NCBI GenBank assembly: GCA_041158045.1
Contig: JBEBCD010000003.1
Location: 1-41,056 of the forward strand
DNA from: CAXRBC01 sp041158045
GTDB lineage: Bacteria; Actinomycetota; Acidimicrobiia; Acidimicrobiales; Ilumatobacteraceae
Reading direction: 5' to 3'
DNA: 41,056 bases
The position numbers and the translations under genes are program-made. Each line of letters opens with the position of its first letter. Positions within the stretch are counted from its first letter, which is position 1. The notes under the pieces are model-generated. The model was given only the letters and a program-made list of their open reading frames with translations. It was not told where the DNA came from and did not search any database. This document shows positions 22,660 through 29,208 of the stretch, in pieces.

Positions 22660-22994
22660 TCGATCGCATCCGCGAGCGACAGGTCTTCGCCCGGCTGCGT
22701 CGGGAGGGCACGTACGTGCGCTCCGGCGTCCTGTGGTGCAGCGTGCTCCCCGACCCCGCACTCCCCGCCCCCTCCGTCGCCTGGGCGCTCGGCCGCTCGG
22801 TGGGCAACGCCGTGACGCGCAACCGCGTCCGGCGTCGCCTCCGCGAGGCGGTCCGCGCCCGCGAGTCGCGCCTCGACCGCGCCTGGTACCTCATCGGTGC
22901 CCGCCCCGAGGCGGCCCGCATGGGCTGGGACGAATTGTCCTCCGAGACGGGTCGCCTGCTCGACGCCTGTGCCGCCGCGGGGGTCGGGCGATGA
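22656..22994 (+). CDS. rnpA: Ribonuclease P protein component
   Basis: A 112-residue protein subunit of RNase P, which trims tRNA 5' ends together with the RNA subunit (not in this window). It carries the RNR motif in AVTRNRVRRRLREAVRA and an N-terminus RIRERQVFARLRREG that contacts the tRNA leader. A TTG start at 22656 is chosen because it overlaps the rpmH stop by four bases and gives the normal N-terminus; no ATG or GTG is suitably placed. It overlaps yidD by four bases (ATGA, 22991-22994). Confidence 0.95.
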   Translation: MIDRIRERQVFARLRREGTYVRSGVLWCSVLPDPALPAPSVAWALGRSVGNAVTRNRVRRRLREAVRARESRLDRAWYLIGARPEAARMGWDELSSETGRLLDACAAAGVGR

Positions 22995-23221
22995 GCCGCG
23001 CCGCCTCGGCCGCCCTGCGCGCGGTCCGCGCGTACCGCGCGGCATTCGCCGGGCGCCCCTCCCCCTGCCGGTTCTTCCCCACCTGCTCGGAGTACGCCGA
23101 GGAGGCGATCGAGGTGCACGGCGCGGTGCGCGGCGGCTGGCTGACGGCGCGCCGCCTCTGCCGCTGCCGACCCCTCGGCCCGAGCGGCTTCGACCCCGTC
23201 CCGGAGGCCAGCCGTGTTTGA
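22991..23221 (+). CDS. yidD: Membrane protein insertion efficiency factor YidD
   Basis: A 76-residue protein with the family core CRFFPTCSEYAEEAIEVHG, then LTARRLCRCRPLGPSGFDPVP, including the conserved cysteines. It is a peripheral inner-membrane factor thought to assist YidC-mediated insertion. It is coupled to rnpA by an ATGA overlap, and its last eight bases overlap the yidC start. Confidence 0.95.
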   Translation: MSRAASAALRAVRAYRAAFAGRPSPCRFFPTCSEYAEEAIEVHGAVRGGWLTARRLCRCRPLGPSGFDPVPEASRV

Positions 23222-24215
23222 TTGGGCGTTCCAGGGGGTCGCGTGGCTGATGGCCACCTTCTACGGCTGGGTACCCGACTACGCCTTCGCGATCGCGCTC
23301 ATGGCCGTCGTCGTGATGCTCGTGCTCACCCCCCTCACCCTCAAGAGCACCAAGGGGATGCTCGAGATGCAGCGCCTGCAGCCCGAGATGCGCCGCCTCC
23401 AGGCCGAGCACCGCGGCGACCGCCAGAAGCTCAACGAGGCGATGATGCGCCTCTACCAGGAGCACAAGGTCAACCCGCTCGCGTCCTGCCTGCCGCTCCT
23501 CGCGCAGATGCCGGTCTTCATCGTCCTGTTCCGACTCGTCAACGGCCTCACGTTCGTCCCCGAGGGCGGGACGACCTTCGCCCCGCGCTACCTCGACGAG
23601 TCGACGGCCCTCTACCAGTCGCTCGAGGGCGCCGACCAGATGCGCGCGCTCGGACTCGACCTGTCCCGCCACCCGATCGACGTGATGCGCGGGGACTTCG
23701 TCGGCGGGCTCCCCTACGCGGGCCTCGTCGTGGTGCTGGCCCTCGTGTACCTCGTGCAGCAGCGGATGGTCGCCTCCCGCACCGTGTCGCCCACCATGTC
23801 GGCCTCGCAGGCCCGGCTGCTCCAGTACATGCCGGTGGCCTTCGCCTTCTTCCAGCTCATCCTCCCGACCAGCCTCGTCGTCTACTACCTCGCGCAGGCC
23901 GTGATCCGCATCGGCCAGCAGCAGTACATCACCGTCCGCTTCTACCGTCGCGACGACAGCCTCGGCCGCCAGGCCCAGGCCGCCAGTGCCGCGGCGCGCG
24001 AGATCGCGGAGCGGGAGAAGAAGGAGGGCAGGGGCGGTCAGGACAAAAAGTCCAACAAGGCCAGCGAGCCCTTCTCCAGCAAGCGCGTCACGCCGCCCAA
24101 GGGCGGCGCTCCCGCGCGCCCGTCGTCGTCGCCGGGCTCCTCGCGACGACACCCCACGCCGCCCGGGAGCACCCGCAGCGGCCAGGTACGCAAGTCGGAC
24201 GAGAAAGGACACTGA
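23214..24215 (+). CDS. yidC: Membrane protein insertase YidC/Oxa1
   Basis: A 333-residue insertase of the Gram-positive type without the large periplasmic domain. Five hydrophobic segments are recognisable: near the N-terminus (about 18-40), PLLAQMPVFIVLFRLVNGL (about 100), AGLVVVLALVYLVQQRM (about 172), and two following ARLLQYMPVAFAFFQLILP. The basic residue of the hydrophilic groove is expected in LTPLTLKSTK. The C-terminal about 75 residues are a charged Lys/Arg/Ser/Pro tail that probably binds ribosomes. GTG start, overlapping yidD by eight bases. It directly precedes khpB (three-base gap). Confidence 0.95.
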   Translation: MFDWAFQGVAWLMATFYGWVPDYAFAIALMAVVVMLVLTPLTLKSTKGMLEMQRLQPEMRRLQAEHRGDRQKLNEAMMRLYQEHKVNPLASCLPLLAQMPVFIVLFRLVNGLTFVPEGGTTFAPRYLDESTALYQSLEGADQMRALGLDLSRHPIDVMRGDFVGGLPYAGLVVVLALVYLVQQRMVASRTVSPTMSASQARLLQYMPVAFAFFQLILPTSLVVYYLAQAVIRIGQQQYITVRFYRRDDSLGRQAQAASAAAREIAEREKKEGRGGQDKKSNKASEPFSSKRVTPPKGGAPARPSSSPGSSRRHPTPPGSTRSGQVRKSDEKGH

Positions 24216-24218
24216 GCC

Positions 24219-25187
24219 ATGGAATGGGTCGAGACCACCGCGGAGACGATCGAGGAGGCCAAGTCGTTGGCGCTCGATCAGCTGGGCGTCGACGAGAGCG
24301 ATGCCGAGTTCGAGATCCTCGAGGAGCCGCGCGCCGGCCTGTTCGGCCGCACGCGGGGCGAGGCGCGCGTGCGCGCCCGGGTGCGGCCGACGGCCGCGCG
24401 CCCGAAGCGCGAGCGGGGCGGTCGCGACCGCCGCGACCGCGGGGAGCGGCGGGGTCGTGACCGTGAGCGAGGCGACGGTGGCGGCCGGGGTGGCCGCGAA
24501 CGCCGGGAGTCGCGCGACGGCGGCCGGGACCGCGATCGGGACCGGGACAGGGCCAGGGACGGGGGTCGCGACCGCGGCCGGGACCGGGACCGGGACCGTG
24601 ATCGCGACGATGCCTCGGACCGCGGCGAGCGCCGCCGCAACGAGACCCCCATCGCACCGTCCGCGGTCAGCGACGCCGCGACGACCTTCCTCGACGGCCT
24701 CGTGCGGGCGTCGGGAGCCTCGGGCCGCGCCGTCGCGCGGGTCGAGGGGGAGGAGATCGACATCAACATCGAGGGCGACGACCTCGCCTTCCTCGTGGGC
24801 AACAAGGGCCAGACCCTGACGGCCCTGCAGGATCTCACCCGCGTGGTGAGCCAGCGCCGGCTGGGGGACCACGAGACGCGGCTCAAGGTCGACGTCGCGG
24901 GCTACCGCGAGCGGCGCAAGGCGGCGCTGACCCGCTTCGCCCTCAAGGTCGCCGAGGACGTCCGGGAGGCCGGCGAGGCCCGGGCCCTCGAGCCCATGAA
25001 CGCCGCGGACCGCAAGGTCGTCCACGACGCCCTCGCCGAGGTCGCCGACATCGTGACCCGCAGCCAGGGGAGCGACCCGTTCCGTCGAGTCGTGGTGGCG
25101 CTGGCCGCCGAGGCGGACGGGGCCGGTCGGGGCAACGACCGGGACTCGGATGCCGACGGGGACGACGACCAGGGAGACGACGACTGA
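24219..25187 (+). CDS. khpB: RNA-binding protein KhpB (Jag/EloR) with Arg-Asp-rich linker
   Basis: A 322-residue protein with three parts. The Jag-N domain (residues 1-52) contains TAETIEEAKSLALDQLGV and AGLFGRTRGEARV. A low-complexity linker at about 64-142 is made almost only of Arg, Asp, Gly and Glu (runs such as GRDRDRDRDR). The C-terminal part holds a KH domain (INIEGDDLAFLVGNKGQTL, GXXG loop GNKG) and an R3H domain (RKVVH). The family binds RNA and affects cell elongation and division in Firmicutes; in actinobacteria the role is less clear. The linker is much longer than usual and its DNA (about 24406-24645) is internally repetitive. The stop overlaps the likely CTG start of rsmG. Confidence 0.92.
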   Translation: MEWVETTAETIEEAKSLALDQLGVDESDAEFEILEEPRAGLFGRTRGEARVRARVRPTAARPKRERGGRDRRDRGERRGRDRERGDGGGRGGRERRESRDGGRDRDRDRDRARDGGRDRGRDRDRDRDRDDASDRGERRRNETPIAPSAVSDAATTFLDGLVRASGASGRAVARVEGEEIDINIEGDDLAFLVGNKGQTLTALQDLTRVVSQRRLGDHETRLKVDVAGYRERRKAALTRFALKVAEDVREAGEARALEPMNAADRKVVHDALAEVADIVTRSQGSDPFRRVVVALAAEADGAGRGNDRDSDADGDDDQGDDD

Positions 25188-25780
25188 CCGACCCGACGCC
25201 CGTCGGGGGCACGCGTCGCGTGCTCGAACGCCTCCTGCGGGAGGCACAGCGGGTCGGCGCCATCTCGGCCCGGCCCGTCGAGGAGGTCATCGACCATGCC
25301 GCGCAGTTCGCGGCCGCCCTGCCGACCGGGGCGCGGCGGGTCGTGGACCTCGGCAGCGGGGCCGGCGTGCCGGGCCTCGTGGTCGCGGTGCTGCGGCCCG
25401 ACCTGCACTGCGTCCTCGTCGACCGGCGCGCGACGCGGACCGACGCCCTGCGGCGGTCCGTCTTGGCCCTCCAGATCGGGGACCGAGTGGCCGTCGAGTG
25501 TCGGGACGTGGCCGATCTGGTGCAGGATCCGGCGTGGCAGGGACGCTTCGACGCGGCCATGAGCCGGGGGTTCGGCCCCCCGAGCCAGACCCTGCGGTGG
25601 TCCCGTGCCCTGGTGAGGTCCGGCGGGGCCGTGCTGGTGAGCGAGCCCCCGGCGGGGACGCCCGACCGGTGGGATCGAGCCCAGGTCGCGGCCCTCGGAC
25701 TGCGGGGGCCGGAGCGAGTGGGCGGCGTGGCCGTGTTCCACGTGGAACATCCCGGGGAGGGTCCAGCGACCGCGTCGTAG
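25184..25780 (+). CDS. rsmG: 16S rRNA (guanine-527-N7)-methyltransferase RsmG
   Basis: A 198-residue SAM-dependent methyltransferase if started at CTG 25184, which overlaps the khpB stop (CTGA). The first GTG (25220) would give 186 residues. The CTG version adds TDPTPVGGTRR, an N-terminus of ordinary composition. Motif I is VVDLGSGAGVPGLVVAVL; LVDRRATRTDALRR follows. FDAAMSRGF is motif IV-like. The C-terminal VFHVEHP is encoded by a parS site, a known feature of rsmG-parA junctions. Loss of RsmG is known to give low-level streptomycin resistance in other bacteria. Start codon uncertain, identity sure. Confidence 0.9.
   Translation: MTDPTPVGGTRRVLERLLREAQRVGAISARPVEEVIDHAAQFAAALPTGARRVVDLGSGAGVPGLVVAVLRPDLHCVLVDRRATRTDALRRSVLALQIGDRVAVECRDVADLVQDPAWQGRFDAAMSRGFGPPSQTLRWSRALVRSGGAVLVSEPPAGTPDRWDRAQVAALGLRGPERVGGVAVFHVEHPGEGPATAS
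25734..25749. promoter_or_regulatory. parS centromere site for ParB
   Basis: TGTTCCACGTGGAACA is a perfect 16-bp palindrome matching the bacterial parS consensus TGTTTCACGTGAAACA apart from one symmetric change in each arm. It sits within the rsmG coding sequence, 52 bases before parA, and is the only such palindrome I found in the window. ParB bound here would nucleate the origin-proximal segregation complex. Confidence 0.9.
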
Positions 25781-25794
25781 CCCAGGGCTACGCT
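25777..25794 (+). promoter_or_regulatory. parA promoter with inverted repeat over the -10
   Basis: TACGCT (25789-25794) ends six bases before the parA ATG. It overlaps a perfect inverted repeat GTAGCCC-A-GGGCTAC (25777-25791) that also includes the rsmG stop codon. The repeat could be an operator for autoregulation or a small hairpin ending the upstream transcript. Confidence 0.5.
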
Positions 25795-25800
25795 CGCGCC

Positions 25801-26592
25801 ATGGTCCGACCCCGTCCCACCCCCCGGATCATCGCGGTGGCCAACCAGAAGGGCGGGGTGGGCAAGACCACGACGGCCATCTCCCTCGGGGCGGCGCTGG
25901 CCGATCTGGGCTACCGGGTGCTCCTCGTGGATCTCGACCCCCAGGGCAACGCCACGACGGGCCTCGGGATCGACAACCGCTCCCTCCAGGTGACCATCTA
26001 CGACGTCCTCCTGCGCCAGGAAAAGCTGGACAACTGCATCGAGACCACGGCGGTCCGCAACCTCTTCGTGGCCCCGAGCACCCTCGACTTGGCGGGGGCC
26101 GAGATCGAGCTGGTGCCCGAGATGGGCAGGGAACAGCGCCTGTCCAAGGCCCTGGCCAGCCTGGCCGACCAGTACGACTACGTCCTCATCGACTGCCCCC
26201 CGACCCTGGGGCTCCTCACCGTCAACGCCCTGGTGGCGGCTCGGGAGGTCCTCGTCCCGATCCAGTGCGAGTACTACGCCCTGGAGGGGATCGAGCAGCT
26301 CCAGCGGAGCATCGACCGAGTCGCCACCCACCTCAACCCCGAGTTGGGGATCTCGGCCATCGTCTGCGTCATGTACTCCAAGACCAAGCTGGCCGACGAC
26401 GTGGTCCGGGTGGTCCGGGAGCGATTTGCCGACCTCGTCTGCGACGCCGTCGTGCCCCGCTCGGTGCGGGTGGCGGAGGCCCCCTCGTACGGCAAGCCCA
26501 TCACGGTGTTCGACCCGTCCTCGGCGCCCGCCGAGGCGTACCGACGAGTAGCAAAGGAGTTGAGCGGTGGCGCGGCAGACAGGACTCGGTAA
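25801..26592 (+). CDS. parA: Chromosome-partitioning ATPase ParA (Soj)
   Basis: A 263-residue Walker-type ATPase that moves ParB-bound origins. Deviant Walker A KGGVGKTTT, Walker A' VDLDPQGNATTGLG, Walker B DYVLIDCPPTLGLLT, and the C-terminal DNA-binding side with VVPRSVRVAEAPSYGKPI. ATG start preceded by TACGCT six bases upstream and no Shine-Dalgarno, so it is probably leaderless. Codon use differs from the neighbours: CGCG is almost absent between about 25840 and 26565, with Arg mostly CGG/CGA and Ala mostly GCC. It overlaps parB by 26 bases. Confidence 0.97.
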   Translation: MVRPRPTPRIIAVANQKGGVGKTTTAISLGAALADLGYRVLLVDLDPQGNATTGLGIDNRSLQVTIYDVLLRQEKLDNCIETTAVRNLFVAPSTLDLAGAEIELVPEMGREQRLSKALASLADQYDYVLIDCPPTLGLLTVNALVAAREVLVPIQCEYYALEGIEQLQRSIDRVATHLNPELGISAIVCVMYSKTKLADDVVRVVRERFADLVCDAVVPRSVRVAEAPSYGKPITVFDPSSAPAEAYRRVAKELSGGAADRTR

Positions 26593-27514
26593 GGGCATCG
26601 AGGCACTCATCCCCGGGGGCGCGGGCTCCGGCGGGGGTCGCGGAGGGGCCTTCCAGGACCTCCCCATCGACAAGATCTCGCCCAACCCCCGACAGCCCCG
26701 CGCCCAATTCGACGAGGGGGCCCTCGCGGAGCTGGCCGCGTCGATCACCGCCGTCGGGGTGCTCCAGCCCGTCCTGGTCCGCCACCTCGACCGCGAGGCC
26801 GGCACCTACGAGCTCATCGCGGGGGAGCGGCGCCTGCGGGCCTCCAAGCTCGCGGGCCGCACCGTGATCCCCGCCATCATCCGCGAGTCCGACGACCTCT
26901 CGAGCGTCGAGCAGGCCCTGGTCGAGAACCTGCACCGTCAGGACCTCACCCCCCTGGAGGAGGCCGCGGCCTTCCAACAACTCATCGAGGACTTCCGCCT
27001 CACCCACGACCGACTCGCGACCCGAGTCGGTCGCAGCCGCACGCACGTCACCAACGCGCTGCGCCTGCTCAACCTCCCGCCCTCCATCCAGCAACTCCTC
27101 GGCGATCGTCGGCTCTCGGGCGGACACGCGCGCGCGTTGCTCGGCATCGAGGATCGCGCGACGCAAGAGACGTTGGCGCGCCGGGCGGCGACCGAGGGTT
27201 GGAGCGTGCGCGCGACCGAGGAGGCCGTCCGCCTCGCCCAGGAGGCCGCGGGCCGAGGCGGGCGAACCAAGAAGGACCACGGCAGCGGCTCGAAGGGCGG
27301 CACCGACAAGGGGTCGACCACGGGCGGTGGTGGGACCGACACGCTGCGTCCACCCGGTCTGCTCGAGTTGGAGCGGCTCCTCGGCGAGCACCTCGCCACG
27401 ACCGTCGCGGTGACCGTCGCGGGGGGTCGCGGCAAGGTCGTCATCGAGTTCGCCGACTACGACGACCTCGAGCGGATCTATCGCGTGATGATCGAGGGTC
27501 CGCCGACGATCTAG
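26567..27514 (+). CDS. parB: Chromosome-partitioning protein ParB
   Basis: A 315-residue CTP-dependent DNA-clamp protein that loads at parS. The N-terminus has GLGKGIEALIPGG (ParA-contacting segment). The ParB/Srx domain has ISPNPRQPRAQFDE, GVLQPVLVR, LIAGERRLRASKLAG and ENLHRQDLTPLEEA. The helix-turn-helix is around LATRVGRSRTHVTNALRLLNLP, then LSGGHARALLG. A Gly/Lys/Ser/Thr-rich linker (about residues 226-260) leads to the C-terminal dimerisation domain with GKVVIEFADYDDLERI. GTG start with AAAGGAG about nine bases upstream, inside the end of parA. Confidence 0.97.
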   Translation: MARQTGLGKGIEALIPGGAGSGGGRGGAFQDLPIDKISPNPRQPRAQFDEGALAELAASITAVGVLQPVLVRHLDREAGTYELIAGERRLRASKLAGRTVIPAIIRESDDLSSVEQALVENLHRQDLTPLEEAAAFQQLIEDFRLTHDRLATRVGRSRTHVTNALRLLNLPPSIQQLLGDRRLSGGHARALLGIEDRATQETLARRAATEGWSVRATEEAVRLAQEAAGRGGRTKKDHGSGSKGGTDKGSTTGGGGTDTLRPPGLLELERLLGEHLATTVAVTVAGGRGKVVIEFADYDDLERIYRVMIEGPPTI

Positions 27515-27571
27515 ACCCTCAGCCTCCCGTATACGGTCCACACACCCTGTGGACAACCCTGTGGACGCCCC
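27515..27571. promoter_or_regulatory. DnaA-box cluster between parB and trxA
   Basis: In this 57-base convergent gap, a perfect DnaA box TTGTCCACA lies on the minus strand at 27548-27556, flanked by TGTGGACGC at 27560-27568 and CGGTCCACA at 27534-27542 (two mismatches each). No clear terminator hairpin was seen. Confidence 0.55.
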
Positions 27572-27910
27572 CTAGCGGGCGGAGGGCATGAACTCGGCGA
27601 GATCCGCGAGCAGCGCGGCCTTCGGCTTCGCACCGACGAGCTTCTTCTTCATCTCCCCGCCGTGGAACACGAGCAGCGTGGGGATGCTCATGATGCCGTA
27701 GCGCTGGGCGACGTCGCCGTGGTCGTCGACGTTGAGCTTCGCGATCGTCACCTTGCCGGCCTGCTCGGTCGCGATCTCCGCGAGCACCGGGGCGATCGCC
27801 TTGCACGGCCCGCACCACTCGGCCCAGAAGTCGACGACGACCGGGGTCGTCGAGGACTTGACGGTCTCGTCGAAGTTGGCGCTCGTGAGGGTAAGGACGT
27901 TGCCGGCCAT
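27572..27910 (-). CDS. trxA: Thioredoxin
   Basis: A 112-residue cytoplasmic disulfide reductase with the active site FWAEWCGPCKAIAP, the cis-proline loop MSIPTLLVF and the usual LNVDDHGDVAQRYGI. ATG start, with a TAGGCT -10 (27920-27925) nine bases upstream that overlaps the trxB stop, so trxA can be transcribed on its own as well as with trxB. trxB supplies its electrons. The order trxB-trxA facing parB is the actinobacterial norm. Confidence 0.96.
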   Translation of the reverse strand: MAGNVLTLTSANFDETVKSSTTPVVVDFWAEWCGPCKAIAPVLAEIATEQAGKVTIAKLNVDDHGDVAQRYGIMSIPTLLVFHGGEMKKKLVGAKPKAALLADLAEFMPSAR

Positions 27911-27922
27911 GGGTCGCCCAGC

Positions 27923-28864
27923 CTAGTGCTGGGCCTCGAGCCAGCGCTCGCAGTCGATCGCCGCCATGCAGCCCGACCCGGCCGCCGTGATCGCCTGGCG
28001 GTACACGCTGTCCTGCACGTCGCCGCACGCGAAGACGCCGGGGACGTTGGTGAATGAGGATCCCGCGCGGGTCTTGAGGTAGCCGCTGTCGTGCATGTCG
28101 AGCTGTCCGGTGAAGAGGTCGGTCGAGGGGCGGTGGCCGATCGCGATGAAGAGCCCGGTCACGGGCAGGGTCCGCTCGGCACCGGTGACGGTGTCGGTGA
28201 GCACCACCCCCTCGAGTCGGTCGGCCCCGAGGATCCGGGTCACCTGCGAGTTCCAGGCGAAGCGGATCTTGGGGTTGGACGTGGCCCGGTCCTGCATGAT
28301 CTTGGAGGCCCGGAGGGCGTCGCGACGGTGCACGAGCGTCACGGTCTCGGCGAACTTGGTGAGGAACGTCGCCTCCTCCACCGCCGAGTCTCCGCCGCCC
28401 ACCACCGCGATGTGCTGGCCGCGGAAGAAGAACCCGTCGCAGGTCGCACAGGTGCTGACCCCGTGGCCGATGAGGCGGGTCTCGTCGGGGATCCCGAGCA
28501 TGAGCGACCGGGCGCCCGTCGAGACGATGACGGCGTCGGCCTCGTGGAGGGTCTCGCGGACCCAGACCTTGAACGGCCGGGCGGAGAAGTCGACCCGGGT
28601 GGCCTTCTCGGTCACGAATGCGGCGCCGAAGCGCTCGGCCTGTTCGCGGAATTTCAGCATCAGCTCGGGCCCCATCACGCCCTGGGGGAAGCCCGGGAAG
28701 TTTTCCACCTCGGTCGTCAGCATGAGCTGGCCGCCCGGCTGGTCGCTCGTCGACGACGGCTCGCCCTCGATGACGAGCGGGGCGAGGCTGGCGCGCGCCG
28801 CGTAGATCGCCGCGGTGAGGCCCGCGGGTCCCGACCCGATGATGACCACCTTGTGCCGCGCCAT
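27923..28864 (-). CDS. trxB: Thioredoxin reductase
   Basis: A 313-residue low-molecular-weight flavoenzyme that reduces thioredoxin with NADPH. FAD-binding VVIIGSGPAGLTAAIYAARA, the redox-active pair in CATCDGFFF, the NADPH-binding VVGGGDSAVEEATFL with HRRDALRASK, and the C-terminal FAD motif VFACGDVQD. ATG start with TAGCCT (28874-28879, minus strand) nine bases upstream, the near-leaderless arrangement. The gap to trxA is 12 bases. Confidence 0.97.
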   Translation of the reverse strand: MARHKVVIIGSGPAGLTAAIYAARASLAPLVIEGEPSSTSDQPGGQLMLTTEVENFPGFPQGVMGPELMLKFREQAERFGAAFVTEKATRVDFSARPFKVWVRETLHEADAVIVSTGARSLMLGIPDETRLIGHGVSTCATCDGFFFRGQHIAVVGGGDSAVEEATFLTKFAETVTLVHRRDALRASKIMQDRATSNPKIRFAWNSQVTRILGADRLEGVVLTDTVTGAERTLPVTGLFIAIGHRPSTDLFTGQLDMHDSGYLKTRAGSSFTNVPGVFACGDVQDSVYRQAITAAGSGCMAAIDCERWLEAQH

Positions 28865-28887
28865 GCGGGCGCGAGGCTACCCGACGG

Positions 28888-29208
28888 TCAGTCGTCGTCC
28901 CCGTGGCGGCGTCGCAGCAGCGCGGCCCCGAGCAGCACGAACGCCGCGGCCAGCCCGAGGTAGCCGACCCACACCGCGTCCTCCCGTGCCAGCCACACGT
29001 CGAGCAGCTCGTGCACGCCGCGGGCGATCGCCACGAGCAGGAGCACCGTCGCGACGACGACGCCCGTGCCGACCACGAGGGAGAAGACCACGGCCCGCAC
29101 GACGATCGCGACGGGACGCGTGGCGACGTCGCGCACCGTGCCGACGCCGCGCTCGAGCAGGTCGGTCACGCGCCGCGCCCAGCGCGGGTCGCGCAGCGGA
29201 TTGCTCAC
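28888..29208 (-). CDS. Small two-helix membrane protein next to the kinase
   Basis: A 106-residue protein of unknown function. A basic amphipathic N-terminus (NPLRDPRWARRVTDLLERG) is followed by two hydrophobic helices, about residues 37-65 and 77-98, then a short RRRHGDDD tail. The GTG at 29208 overlaps the stop of the Ser/Thr kinase gene (GTGA, 29205-29208), which fixes the start and suggests a partner or accessory of the kinase. No named family recognised. Confidence 0.7.
   Translation of the reverse strand: MSNPLRDPRWARRVTDLLERGVGTVRDVATRPVAIVVRAVVFSLVVGTGVVVATVLLLVAIARGVHELLDVWLAREDAVWVGYLGLAAAFVLLGAALLRRRHGDDD

Noticed and set aside
24406..24645. Possible tandem-repeat or CRISPR-like array
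   Set aside because: The repetition is low-complexity Arg-Asp-Gly codons inside khpB with no spacer structure.
22641..25247. 868-residue minus-strand open frame opposite rnpA to khpB
   Set aside because: Valine/arginine/histidine-rich shadow of well-identified plus-strand genes.
26501..27556. 351-residue minus-strand open frame opposite parB
   Set aside because: Antisense shadow; parB is unambiguous on the plus strand.
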